NCBI GenBank assembly: GCA_017461285.1 | Contig: JAFTYS010000082.1 | Coordinates: 1 to 24,908, forward strand | Length of the DNA: 24,908 nucleotides | DNA from: Bacteroidales bacterium | Lineage (GTDB): Bacteria; Bacteroidota; Bacteroidia; Bacteroidales; UBA932 | Direction of reading: 5' to 3' | Shown: in pieces, positions 1 through 7,506 of the stretch | Layout of the letters: each line of letters begins with the position of its first letter | How positions within the stretch are numbered: the first letter of the stretch is position 1 | Program-made: the position numbers and the translations under genes | Notes under the pieces: model-generated | What the model was told of the DNA's origin: nothing | The model's input: only the letters and a program-made list of their open reading frames with translations | Database searches by the model: none

Positions 1-115
1 CGATACGGTAGGAAAATAAAGCCACCTGGCTCTCTGGAGAACCTGTGTCAGTATTAGACTTTCCGTACTTCTCGAAAAGCTCCTGTTTTTTCTCTGGTGC
101 CAAATATTCAGCCAT
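1..115 (-). CDS. rpsO: 30S ribosomal protein S15, N-terminal part (cut by window edge)
   Basis: The first 38 residues read on the minus strand begin MAEYLAPEKKQELFEKYG and include the segment KSNTDTGSPESQ, which is the conserved N-terminal region of S15. S15 binds the 16S rRNA central domain three-way junction early in 30S assembly. The ATG is at 115-113; the rest of the gene runs off the left edge of the window. There is no strong Shine-Dalgarno upstream, only AT-rich sequence, as is usual in Bacteroidota. A consensus promoter lies at 188-218, giving a leader of about 68 nt. The gene is divergent from the hydrolase operon. Identification is by recalled family sequence and is secure despite the truncation. 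Confidence 0.95.
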   Translation of the reverse strand, partial: MAEYLAPEKKQELFEKYGKSNTDTGSPESQVALFSYRI

Positions 116-161
116 CTTTTGAAAAAATTAGAGGTTAATTATTAAAAACTTACATGCTTCG

Positions 162-176
162 ACCCGTCAACAGGGT
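162..176 (-). promoter_or_regulatory. Possible hairpin in the rpsO 5' leader
   Basis: In the rpsO leader, ACCC and GGGT can pair around a 7-nt loop (162-176). The same GGG can alternatively pair with CCC of the CCCG at 182-185, next to the predicted transcript start. Mutually exclusive pairings of this kind occur in known S15-autoregulated leaders. The stem is short, so this is a weak structural suggestion and not a recognised motif. Confidence 0.25.
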
Positions 177-187
177 TTTAGCGGGCG

Positions 188-218
188 CAAAGATAAACAT
201 AATATTCGATAATACAAA
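188..218 (-). promoter_or_regulatory. Bacteroidota-type promoter for rpsO (TTTG-N19-TATCTTTG)
   Basis: On the minus strand, TTTG (218-215) is followed after exactly 19 nt by TATCTTTG (195-188). This is a full match to the -33 TTTG / -7 TAnnTTTG consensus of the Bacteroidota primary sigma factor. The predicted transcript start is near 181-185, giving an rpsO leader of roughly 65-70 nt. Its -33 box is only a few bases from the -33 box of the divergent promoter at 221-250. Confidence 0.8.
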
Positions 219-220
219 CC

Positions 221-250
221 TTTGCCGAATGAAAATATTGATTATATTTG
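221..250 (+). promoter_or_regulatory. Bacteroidota-type promoter for the hydrolase operon (TTTG-N18-TATATTTG)
   Basis: TTTG (221-224) and TATATTTG (243-250) are separated by 18 nt, one short of the usual 19. The predicted transcript start is near 255, about 12 nt before the ATG at 268. This argues that the gene starts at 268 and not at the upstream in-frame ATGs at 154 or 229. It is divergent from and adjacent to the rpsO promoter. Confidence 0.7.
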
Positions 251-267
251 AAGAAAAATACGATGCC

Positions 268-1026
268 ATGAGTTTCGACAATTATAGACTTATTATATTG
301 GCGGCTGCGCTTTTCATCGCAGCCGCATGCGGGCCGGTGAACTATGAAAGCTACACCGACACCATAGAAGTCAACGGCGTGAGTCTTTTCTATGCTGCGG
401 AAGGTGCCGGAAAGCCGGTGATCCTGCTCCATGGAAACGGCGGAAGCCACAACGACTTCGAAACCACCCATCGCGAACTTGCCCAGGCCGGTTACATGGT
501 CTATGCCCTCGATTCCAGAGGCCAGGGAGCCAATCCGCGTCTGGACGAATACCATTACAAGGACATGGCATCCGATGTATATGAATTCATAAAGGCGAAG
601 GGTCTGGAGAAACCGGCTGTATTCGGTTTCAGCGACGGCGGAAACATCGCCCTCCAGCTCGAGGTCATGTATCCCGGCACCCTCGGTGCGATAGTGACCG
701 GAGGAGCGAACATCTTTGTGGAGGATTCTCTTATCCCTTCCTTTGCCGACGAATTTCTGGCGGTTCCGTCCGACAATCCTCTCACCAGGATGATGCAGGT
801 CGAGCCGACGATGACTCTGGAAGACATGCAGGGTATTGCGTGTCCTGCCCTCATAATGTCGGGCGAGCACGATCTCATCCGTCAGGAGCATACCCTGATG
901 ATCGGCAGCAACATTCCGGACGGTGAAGCCCGCATAATTCCAGGTGAGGACCATGGCTCATATATCTGCAATAGTCCGAAACTTTCACCTATCCTCCTGG
1001 AATTCTTTGACAGGATAGGGTATTAG
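268..1026 (+). CDS. Alpha/beta-hydrolase-fold protein, predicted lipoprotein
   Basis: The 252-residue product has a hydrophobic N-terminus ending in FIAAACG, a plausible lipobox with Cys21 as the lipidated residue, so it is probably anchored to a membrane outside the cytoplasm. The rest is an alpha/beta-hydrolase: oxyanion motif LLHGNGG (His55-Gly56), nucleophile elbow GFSDGG with Ser122, probable acid Asp202 in SGEHD, and catalytic His229 in GEDHGS. All triad positions are present, so it is probably an active esterase or lipase-like enzyme; the substrate cannot be told. Longer in-frame starts at 154 and 229 were rejected because the predicted promoter lies at 221-250 and the signal peptide begins at 268. 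It is first in a three-gene operon, 2 bp before the next gene. Confidence 0.85.
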   Translation: MSFDNYRLIILAAALFIAAACGPVNYESYTDTIEVNGVSLFYAAEGAGKPVILLHGNGGSHNDFETTHRELAQAGYMVYALDSRGQGANPRLDEYHYKDMASDVYEFIKAKGLEKPAVFGFSDGGNIALQLEVMYPGTLGAIVTGGANIFVEDSLIPSFADEFLAVPSDNPLTRMMQVEPTMTLEDMQGIACPALIMSGEHDLIRQEHTLMIGSNIPDGEARIIPGEDHGSYICNSPKLSPILLEFFDRIGY

Positions 1027-1028
1027 CC

Positions 1029-1685
1029 ATGGGGAACCCGTCAGTAAAGACATATGATGACCCGGAAATAGGGGAGGTGACGTTCCGGAAAAGCGTCAGA
1101 AGCAGGAGCATCAGCATCCGTGTCCATCCTGTGAAAGGGGTGAGCGTGTCCGTGCCTTACATCGTTCCTTACTCTGTCGCCCAGGCGTTTTTCATTTCCC
1201 GAAGGAATTGGGTCATCGCCACTATGGCCCGACAGAAGGAGAAGTACAAGGATGTGGTCATGCCGACGGCGGAGGAGATCGAAGCCTTGCGCCGGCAGGC
1301 GAAGGCCGAGCTGCCTCCGCGCCTTGCGGAGCTTGCCGCGCGGTACGGATTCTCCTATAACCGCGTGGCCATCAAGCACAATGCCTCCAACTGGGGAAGC
1401 TGCTCGGCGAAATCAAACATCAATCTGAATCTCAACATAGTGCGTCTGCCAAAGGTCCTTCAGGACTATGTGCTTCTTCACGAACTCTGCCATCTGAAAC
1501 ATCAGGATCACGGACATGCTTTCCATCTTCTTCTGGAACATGTCTTGACCGACAACGTGATAAGGCTGATGGATGCGGGAGACCCTATGGCCTCGAATCT
1601 TGCCCGCAAGGCGGCACAGAGCCTGGCAAAATATCCTCTTGACCATGTCATGACCGGTGAAATAAAAAAATATAGAGTAATATGA
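1029..1685 (+). CDS. YgjP-type metallopeptidase-domain protein (M48-like, formerly DUF45)
   Basis: The 218-residue product has no signal peptide and should be cytoplasmic. The zinc motif HELCH lies at residues 151-155 (His151, Glu152, His155), with a likely third ligand His161 in QDHGH, and the family's NWGSCS motif is at 121-126. This combination marks the YgjP family, whose E. coli member has been reported as a UTP pyrophosphatase although the fold resembles zinc peptidases. The actual reaction here is therefore open. The length is near the family norm. It begins 2 bp after the hydrolase gene, and its TGA overlaps the next gene's ATG as ATGA, indicating translational coupling. Confidence 0.88.
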   Translation: MGNPSVKTYDDPEIGEVTFRKSVRSRSISIRVHPVKGVSVSVPYIVPYSVAQAFFISRRNWVIATMARQKEKYKDVVMPTAEEIEALRRQAKAELPPRLAELAARYGFSYNRVAIKHNASNWGSCSAKSNINLNLNIVRLPKVLQDYVLLHELCHLKHQDHGHAFHLLLEHVLTDNVIRLMDAGDPMASNLARKAAQSLAKYPLDHVMTGEIKKYRVI

Positions 1686-2341
1686 ATATTGTTATGAAAA
1701 GAATCCTAGTCATTACGGCTATCGCCGCAGTATCTCTATTGAATGCGTATGCGCAGCGAAAAGCTCCTGTTTCTGATCCGGAGAAGAATATTTATGTGGG
1801 TTCAGCAGATACATCCAATCCTCTGAATATGTATAACGAGGCTGTAATGGATGCTTTTTATGAGTTCTATAATGTACAAAAGGCATTTGTCGACGGACAG
1901 GTCAACGGAGTGACTGTGCATAGTGTGGAAACCAATGCCCGGAACCAGACTCCCGGAGACATGTCTTCAAGTACACTGATCGGTATGTGTGATATCAAGC
2001 TGTTGAAGTCTGAAATACTTTATGATTCAGTCTTCTTTGTCTGGCTGGAGATCATACCGGATGGTGACGATTATATGTACGAGATGCAGTCTGATGTGTC
2101 CGGTATGCGGAGCACAATGAAAGATACTTCTTCAGGGAAAGAAGTAATCGATGAGAATATGCAGGCAAAATTCAATGTGACCTTATCCCGCTCATCAAAG
2201 GACCCTGTGAATTGGCAGTCCATCAGAATCATAGACAGCCGTTTCAGGCAGAGAGGTGACGATATCACGGAAGACTATAGGACCGTTTTGAGAACAGTGA
2301 CAGATACGGATACTTCAGTCGGACTGTCATCAACACGCTGA
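1682..2341 (+). CDS. Unrecognised secreted protein
   Basis: I do not recognise the family. The 219-residue product begins with a clear signal peptide (MKRILVITAIAAVSLLNAYA) and probable cleavage before Gln25, so it is likely periplasmic or outer-membrane associated. The mature part is acidic, rich in Ser, Thr and Asp, with an alternating hydrophobic stretch around 101-125 suggesting beta strands; it has no cysteine motif or catalytic signature. The start at 1682 overlaps the preceding stop as ATGA; a second ATG at 1694 would give a more standard signal peptide. It is last in the operon and converges on the next gene with a 7-bp gap. No hairpin terminator is visible. Confidence 0.75.
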   Translation: MNIVMKRILVITAIAAVSLLNAYAQRKAPVSDPEKNIYVGSADTSNPLNMYNEAVMDAFYEFYNVQKAFVDGQVNGVTVHSVETNARNQTPGDMSSSTLIGMCDIKLLKSEILYDSVFFVWLEIIPDGDDYMYEMQSDVSGMRSTMKDTSSGKEVIDENMQAKFNVTLSRSSKDPVNWQSIRIIDSRFRQRGDDITEDYRTVLRTVTDTDTSVGLSSTR

Positions 2342-2348
2342 TTCCTCT

Positions 2349-5168
2349 TTATTTCACGAATAGTTCGATTTCCGTAGATTCGATGCCGTCCAGGGTGACG
2401 GCCTTGTCGATCAGTCTGCCGATCGTCCTGTTCTCTTCCTCCTTGGCCTTTATCAGGGCGTCGAAGTTGCTCTGGTACTGCTTCAGGATTTCTCCGGATT
2501 CCTTGAGCGCAAGCCTCCATTCCCTGATCTTCATAGGATCCATATCCAGCAGTCCTGCAAGCGCCGCCGTCCTTGATACGGTAAGGGTGGCGAAATAGAA
2601 TTTGTATCCCTTTGCTATGTTTATGATCTGCTTGTTGCGCTCGACCAGAGACAGATAGCTGAACTTTTCTCCTGTCGGCGACTGAAGCCTGAACGAGCGC
2701 CATGTCTGTCCGTCATCTGCAGCCACCTGCCTGCATACGGTAAGATATTGTTCTGACATGAGGTTTTCAATGAACTCGTCGAACATGGTCATGTTGTCAT
2801 TGAACATCTTCTTATACTCGCTGATGTTGCCGTTAGGATATGAGTCCGGCCATTCCATCCCGATAATTTCAGGAAGCCCGTTCCTATAATTGATGTCGAA
2901 CGGACCTGCGTCTGTGAGGATGTTAGGCCTGCTGTCGCGTTCCCTGACGTTCGGAGCAGGCAGCGTGAAGAGTGAATTGCTCTTGCTCAGCTTGAGATCA
3001 TAGAAAATGAACTGTCCGGAACCGGAACCTCCACATTCGAGCCAGAACATGAGCTGGCGGCATTTGTTGATAGGTACGGTATATGTCGTCGGTTCCATCT
3101 TGTCGTGTATCTGGATTTCAGCCACCACTTCCTTGTCCGCTCCGATGAGAAGCGTCTCCATCGGATCCTGCTTCAAGTCGATCGTGTCGATGGTATTGTG
3201 AGGCAGGCGGCATGCGACGGTGAATGTCAGCACGTCATACTGTCCCCATGTGTTGAATGCGGCGCATGACGACTCATGGGCGGTTCCTCCGGCCGCCAGC
3301 ATGAGCAGGGCGCCGAAAGAAGACACGGCTGAAACAGATACTCCTCCGGCAGAGCCGATCATCACCGATGATCCGAGCATCGGAGCCATCATGCCGGCAT
3401 CAGGATTTGACAGCGGACCCATCTCAAGGTCGAAATGCACGCTTGTCTTCAGAAGGAAACCCTTGTTGATGCGTTCTCCGTTCGGCATGGAGAAGTATTC
3501 CTTCTTGACCGTTCCGTCGAAAAGTCTCTTTACGTCCATTGCTGAACTTACATAATGGATGTATGGCAGGTTCAGGTCTATGAGGTCGATCTGATCCGGA
3601 AATTCCGGTACAGGATGGGTGAACAGTCCGTGATCAAGCTTCGGTTCGCCTCTATATACCACCATGTCTGCAAGTCCGAAGGCAGGGTGGCTCATGCTGG
3701 ACATTCCGACTTTTTCGAACTTCAGCACCTTGCATTTGTTGATAGGCACAAGGTATGTCTGGTTCGGGTCTGTAGCTACCAGCTCCACCTGAAGCACAAG
3801 TTCGTCATCTGCATATACCCTCAGCCAGTCGTTTTTCAGTACGCCGCAGATACCGACCCATCCGGTCGTGAAGCTGACGTAGTCGAACTCTCCGCCGAGG
3901 TTGAAAAGGCAATGGGCTCCGGTATTGTTGTTGAAGAAATTGCTGGACGACTGAAGCACGATGCCCTCGCTGAATTTCACACCGCCCATTGAAAATGTCA
4001 CGTACTGCGATCTGTCGTCAAAGACAGCCTTCTGACGTGATGTACCTCCGCCGAACGCGAACGGAGGTATGCTGCTGACCAGCCTGCATTGGTCAGGAAG
4101 GCTTTTCAGATACTCAGGTGCCGCTGTCAGCGTCTCTACAGGCTCGTCATATACCTCTCCGATCGTCTCGTCTGTGTATCCTTCCGGATATACCATGATT
4201 TCTGCTATGCCTATGTCCAGCGAACCTTCAGACTGTTCGGTCTTGAAGCGGAGGGAATGGCACCCGGCTATGTTCAGAGTGACATCCTGGGCGAGCTCGC
4301 CCTCTATGATCTCCTTTTCATATATGATCTTTCTGTCCGCTTCTATTGTCACCCATCCGCGTCCGATGGTGCCGTCATCGGTATCGATGGGACCGACTGT
4401 GAACCTCATCCTGTCATACATGCCTCCGAGGTTGAAGTATGTGAAGTTCTCCCGGTTTCCTATCAGTGCCATCTCGGTGTTGCACCAGAGTCCGTTCCTG
4501 TAGACCTTGCCGCTGAGCCTTATCTCTCCTTCTTCCGCCTCCTCATAGTAGATGCCTCTATCGTGGAAGGCCTCATTGGTTGAGAATACCTTGTGACCCT
4601 TGTTTGCCGGCATAAGGTCCCGGCACAGCATGGTAGGCTTGGGCTCACCTTCGGTAAGCCTGTCCATGCATCGCGGGGCCTGCCCTGCCTTCCATAATGC
4701 AGGCATGGCGATGCCGTAATCGACCTCCGTGCTGGCCAGACTGAAACGCAGCTTATGCACCCCTTTTACATCCAGGGTCATGTAGCAGTTGCCGTCATCG
4801 GATGAGATTATCCTGTCGATGACCCTATTGCCGTCAGCATAAACGACCATTATGCCTCTGCGGTCCGGTGCCTGTGTGGGGGACGGTATGCCGTAGATGA
4901 ATGAGAGAGTCTCGTACTTGCCTTCCAGGTCATACTCGATGTATCCGTACTCCTTGCGGTCAAGGCTTGAATAAGAACCGACTTCAAATCCTTTGGCGTA
5001 TTCCACGCCTCCCAGAACGAAAGGACTGTGGCGGTCTTCGTTGGTGTCATAGCTCCATGACTGTCCTGTCTGGGTCAGGCTTGTCAGCCATACGGGATTG
5101 TCGTCCTGGGCCCAAAGGGAGAGGACTGCGGCTATGATGGATAACAGCGTGATTGCTAAGCGTTTCAT
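2349..5168 (-). CDS. Large secreted protein with four NPCBM-like beta repeats
   Basis: The 939-residue product starts with a signal peptide (MKRLAITLLSIIAAVLSLWA). Four related domains lie at roughly 25-160, 190-330, 360-505 and 535-730. Each holds a strand like YDLEGKYETLSF, FNLGGMYDRMRF, FNLGGEFDYVSF or FNTWGQYDVLTF, then a YADG-like strand, then a VPINKCKVLKF-like strand. This is the pattern of NPCBM carbohydrate-binding modules. Repeat 4 carries a hydrophobic Gly/Ala/Met-rich insert (about 590-634). The C-terminal 160 residues are mostly charged helices. No catalytic domain is seen, so binding of glycans or the cell surface is inferred. The start at 5168 was chosen over 5201 because the -7 box (5190-5197) would lie inside the longer version. 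Confidence 0.8.
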   Translation of the reverse strand: MKRLAITLLSIIAAVLSLWAQDDNPVWLTSLTQTGQSWSYDTNEDRHSPFVLGGVEYAKGFEVGSYSSLDRKEYGYIEYDLEGKYETLSFIYGIPSPTQAPDRRGIMVVYADGNRVIDRIISSDDGNCYMTLDVKGVHKLRFSLASTEVDYGIAMPALWKAGQAPRCMDRLTEGEPKPTMLCRDLMPANKGHKVFSTNEAFHDRGIYYEEAEEGEIRLSGKVYRNGLWCNTEMALIGNRENFTYFNLGGMYDRMRFTVGPIDTDDGTIGRGWVTIEADRKIIYEKEIIEGELAQDVTLNIAGCHSLRFKTEQSEGSLDIGIAEIMVYPEGYTDETIGEVYDEPVETLTAAPEYLKSLPDQCRLVSSIPPFAFGGGTSRQKAVFDDRSQYVTFSMGGVKFSEGIVLQSSSNFFNNNTGAHCLFNLGGEFDYVSFTTGWVGICGVLKNDWLRVYADDELVLQVELVATDPNQTYLVPINKCKVLKFEKVGMSSMSHPAFGLADMVVYRGEPKLDHGLFTHPVPEFPDQIDLIDLNLPYIHYVSSAMDVKRLFDGTVKKEYFSMPNGERINKGFLLKTSVHFDLEMGPLSNPDAGMMAPMLGSSVMIGSAGGVSVSAVSSFGALLMLAAGGTAHESSCAAFNTWGQYDVLTFTVACRLPHNTIDTIDLKQDPMETLLIGADKEVVAEIQIHDKMEPTTYTVPINKCRQLMFWLECGGSGSGQFIFYDLKLSKSNSLFTLPAPNVRERDSRPNILTDAGPFDINYRNGLPEIIGMEWPDSYPNGNISEYKKMFNDNMTMFDEFIENLMSEQYLTVCRQVAADDGQTWRSFRLQSPTGEKFSYLSLVERNKQIINIAKGYKFYFATLTVSRTAALAGLLDMDPMKIREWRLALKESGEILKQYQSNFDALIKAKEEENRTIGRLIDKAVTLDGIESTEIELFVK

Positions 5169-5189
5169 ATTGTTGCAGGTTAGTTGCAA

Positions 5190-5197
5190 CAAAGATA
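5190..5197 (-). promoter_or_regulatory. Promoter -7 element (TATCTTTG) for the NPCBM-repeat protein
   Basis: TATCTTTG on the minus strand matches the -7 TAnnTTTG consensus. It sits just inside the gap after the MATE gene, with a predicted leader of about 15-20 nt before the ATG at 5168. No TTTG is found at the expected -33 spacing, so the promoter may be weaker or activator-dependent. A short GTTGC...GCAAC inverted repeat (5171-5190) lies between it and the start codon. Confidence 0.5.
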
Positions 5198-5208
5198 ACA
5201 ATAATTCC

Positions 5209-6549
5209 TTATATCTTTCTACCTTTCCATCTTCCGCTTCTCATGTACAACCAGCTGCACAGAAGGAGCATTCCGGCGTAGACGTGCTCCGCTGTCCAGC
5301 AGACAGCGACGTCCATCTTCAGGATGCCGATTATGACCGTGCAATAGACCATATAGACCACAAGGGCTACAATCTCAAGCTTGAATGCGGTCTTGGTGCT
5401 TCCTGTTCCGGACACGGCCTGGAAGAACACCTGTCCTCCCACATTAAGGAAATATGAGGAGCACATCACCACCACTGCCGGAACAGATGCGGCTATCAGG
5501 TCCGGAATGTCGGTGTAAATTCGTGCTATGGCTTCAGGGAAGATGCAGAAGACTATTATCATGATGCTTACCAGACCGTAGGACAGCTTCAGGATGCGCT
5601 TTACAAGGGACATGACCTTTTCAGGGTGGCCTTCTCCGATTATGTTGCTCACCAGGGTGCTGCATGTGGCTGAGAATGCCTGCAGGACGACCCAGATCAG
5701 TCCGGATACGCTTCGGGTGATGTTCGAGATGGCAAGGGCTCTTTCTCCGAGATGCTCGATGTACAGGAAGAAGATGAACCATGTCGAAATCGATATAGTG
5801 TTCTGTATCATGGTCCAGGAGCATACAGGCATCATGCCCTTGAGCTCGGCGGCGTCAAACCTCGCCGCCTTGTCGAGGCCATATTTCTTTCTGTCACATC
5901 TTAGTGCGGTATAGACCACGAAGAATATGAGTGACACGAGTTCCGCGAGGCTTGATCCTATTGCGGCTCCTGTTATGCCCAATGCCGGGCAGCCGAATTT
6001 TCCGAATATCAGGATCCAGTTGAAGATGACATTGGAAAGAACCATGACCACGGAGTTGAGTGTCAGGGTCCTGGTCTGTGTCGTGCCCACATAGAATGCA
6101 CGGAACATAGCTGTGATGAAGGCGAACACCATGCCAGGCAGGCGCCATCTGACATAGCTGAGGGCGGCTTCGTATATGGCATGTGATGAGACCATGAGCT
6201 TCATCAGGTAAGGAGAGAGAAGCTCGGAAAGGACTATGATGACTCCTGCCAGTCCTAGAACGAAGTACAGACCGTTCCAGAATATCCTGCCGGTCTCCCG
6301 GTAGTTGCCTTCTCCGTTCCTTCGTCCTATGATGATCTGTGCTCCGAGGCTGAATCCGAAGCCGATCATGAACAGGACCATATAATATACGATGGCTATG
6401 GCTGACGCTCCGAGCTCGATCTCTCCGACCCTCCCGAGGAAGGCGGTGTCGGTCAGACCGATCATCTGCTCCATCACCAGGCTTATCAGGATGGGATATG
6501 CCACCCTCCATATGTTCCTGTATGAATATGTTCCTATTGTTTTTGTCAT
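5209..6549 (-). CDS. MATE-family multidrug/drug-sodium or proton antiporter
   Basis: The 446-residue, very hydrophobic product has about 12 predicted membrane helices in two similar halves, the layout of MATE transporters. The N-terminal segment YPILISLVMEQMIGLTDTAF followed by FLGRVGEIELGA, and the later GFGFSLGAQIIIGRRNGEG, are characteristic of the family, whose members export cationic or toxic compounds in exchange for sodium or protons across the inner membrane. The length is typical. It starts 12 bp after the truB stop and looks to be the last gene of the rpiB-truB operon. The substrate cannot be predicted, so NorM or DinF is not assigned. Confidence 0.92.
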   Translation of the reverse strand: MTKTIGTYSYRNIWRVAYPILISLVMEQMIGLTDTAFLGRVGEIELGASAIAIVYYMVLFMIGFGFSLGAQIIIGRRNGEGNYRETGRIFWNGLYFVLGLAGVIIVLSELLSPYLMKLMVSSHAIYEAALSYVRWRLPGMVFAFITAMFRAFYVGTTQTRTLTLNSVVMVLSNVIFNWILIFGKFGCPALGITGAAIGSSLAELVSLIFFVVYTALRCDRKKYGLDKAARFDAAELKGMMPVCSWTMIQNTISISTWFIFFLYIEHLGERALAISNITRSVSGLIWVVLQAFSATCSTLVSNIIGEGHPEKVMSLVKRILKLSYGLVSIMIIVFCIFPEAIARIYTDIPDLIAASVPAVVVMCSSYFLNVGGQVFFQAVSGTGSTKTAFKLEIVALVVYMVYCTVIIGILKMDVAVCWTAEHVYAGMLLLCSWLYMRSGRWKGRKI

Positions 6550-6561
6550 TTGGACTATATG

Positions 6562-7500
6562 TTACTGGAGCAGCGCAATTGCCTGTTCGACGGTCAGCGC
6601 GTCTTCGACGCGGAAGATGCCGCTGCGGCTTCTCTGGAGGCTGTCCAGATGGGCACCGCTTCCGAGGGCTTCGCCGAGGTCACGGGCGAATGCACGGACA
6701 TATGTTCCCTTGCTGCATGCCATGCGGACAGAAGCACGCGGCAGTCCGAGCGCCGAGTTGTCGGTCACATTGATTCTGCTGGAGGCCGAACCTGCTTTCC
6801 CGTCAGCTTCGGAGGATGCTGGCTTTGAAAACGACCCCTCCCACTCCTTTGGAGCGGGCCCCTCCCCCTGCGGCCAGGGGGGTAGCACGGTTTTCAAAAC
6901 CACATCCTCCGAAGCTGAGGCTGGAGCAAAATCCAGGAGCTCCAGCTCGGAGATGTGGATTCTTGAGACCCTTATCAGCTCTTCGGCAGCATCGTCTAAA
7001 GTCTTGCCTTCCTTATGGAGTTTGCGGGCGAGCTCATAGGCACGGACGCCGTCCACTGACTTCGCACTGAAGAGGGGAGCGATCTGATCCTGCTCGCCGA
7101 TGAAGGCCGGAAGAGCCTCTCGGACAGAATCTTCGCTTATGTGCTTGTGAGGAAAGAACCTGTCGATCTCCTTCTCCAGGTCATATGAAGGAGTCGTGGC
7201 GCCGAACGTTATGCCAGCGATGTACTCCTTGTCATGTGCCTGCAGGGTTTCGGCGAGCTTCGTCGCCTTGCCGATGCAGACAAGAAGCACGCCTGTCGCC
7301 AGAGGGTCAAGCGTTCCGGCATGTCCTACCTTGAGATTCTTCTTGCCGAAATGACGGATAGCGGCGAACTTGACCTTTCTGATCACGTCCGCCGATGTCC
7401 ATCTGTATGGCTTGTCTATCGGGATGATTATCCCTTCCGGATAGTCCTCGATGCTTCTGCTCAGAGGCAGCGAATCCGGTCTTGATATCAATGCTTCCAA
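6562..7500 (-). CDS. truB: tRNA pseudouridine-55 synthase TruB, with an in-frame repeat insertion
   Basis: TruB converts U55 of the tRNA T-loop to pseudouridine. The 312-residue product has the catalytic motif GTLDPLATGVL with Asp65, preceded by KVGHAG, and the later SKGTYVRAFARDLG segment. No C-terminal PUA domain is evident, and Bacteroidota TruB proteins are usually near 240 residues. The excess is an insert at about residues 195-252, between a strand ending LELLDFAP and LPRASVRMACSKG. Most of it (195-233) is encoded by a palindromic repeat (6803-6918). The only usable start is TTG at 7500 (or TTG at 7491), since no in-frame ATG occurs before residue 270. The gene begins 6 bp after rpiB, in the same frame. 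Confidence 0.95.
   Translation of the reverse strand: MEALISRPDSLPLSRSIEDYPEGIIIPIDKPYRWTSADVIRKVKFAAIRHFGKKNLKVGHAGTLDPLATGVLLVCIGKATKLAETLQAHDKEYIAGITFGATTPSYDLEKEIDRFFPHKHISEDSVREALPAFIGEQDQIAPLFSAKSVDGVRAYELARKLHKEGKTLDDAAEELIRVSRIHISELELLDFAPASASEDVVLKTVLPPWPQGEGPAPKEWEGSFSKPASSEADGKAGSASSRINVTDNSALGLPRASVRMACSKGTYVRAFARDLGEALGSGAHLDSLQRSRSGIFRVEDALTVEQAIALLQ
6803..6918. repeat. 116-bp cruciform-like palindromic element inside truB
   Basis: Terminal inverted repeats begin TCAGCTTCGGAGGATG and span 6803-6832 and 6890-6918. 16 bp pair perfectly, then one bulged base and a further 13 positions with a single mismatch. Inside are two more hairpins: 6840-6858 (CTCC/GGAG with TTT loop, extended by CCC/GGG) and 6864-6881 (CCCCCTG/CAGGGGG with CGGC loop). 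The three-stem shape resembles a small non-autonomous mobile element or REP-like sequence. It stays open in the truB frame and encodes about 39 low-complexity residues rich in Pro, Ser, Glu and Lys. No clear target duplication was seen, and I found no second copy in this window. Confidence 0.85.
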
Positions 7501-7506
7501 ATCTTC

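Noticed and set aside
154..267. An N-terminal extension of the hydrolase from the ATG at 154
   Set aside because: It would place the predicted promoter and both divergent -33 boxes inside the coding sequence and put 38 extra residues before a good lipoprotein signal.
178..954. A 258-codon frame antisense to the hydrolase gene
   Set aside because: The sense strand has a complete catalytic triad, lipobox and promoter; the antisense product looks like no known protein and would cross the promoter region.
6840..6881. The two GC-rich hairpins in truB read as an intrinsic terminator
   Set aside because: Neither is followed by a T-run on either strand, and they lie mid-gene within the larger palindrome.
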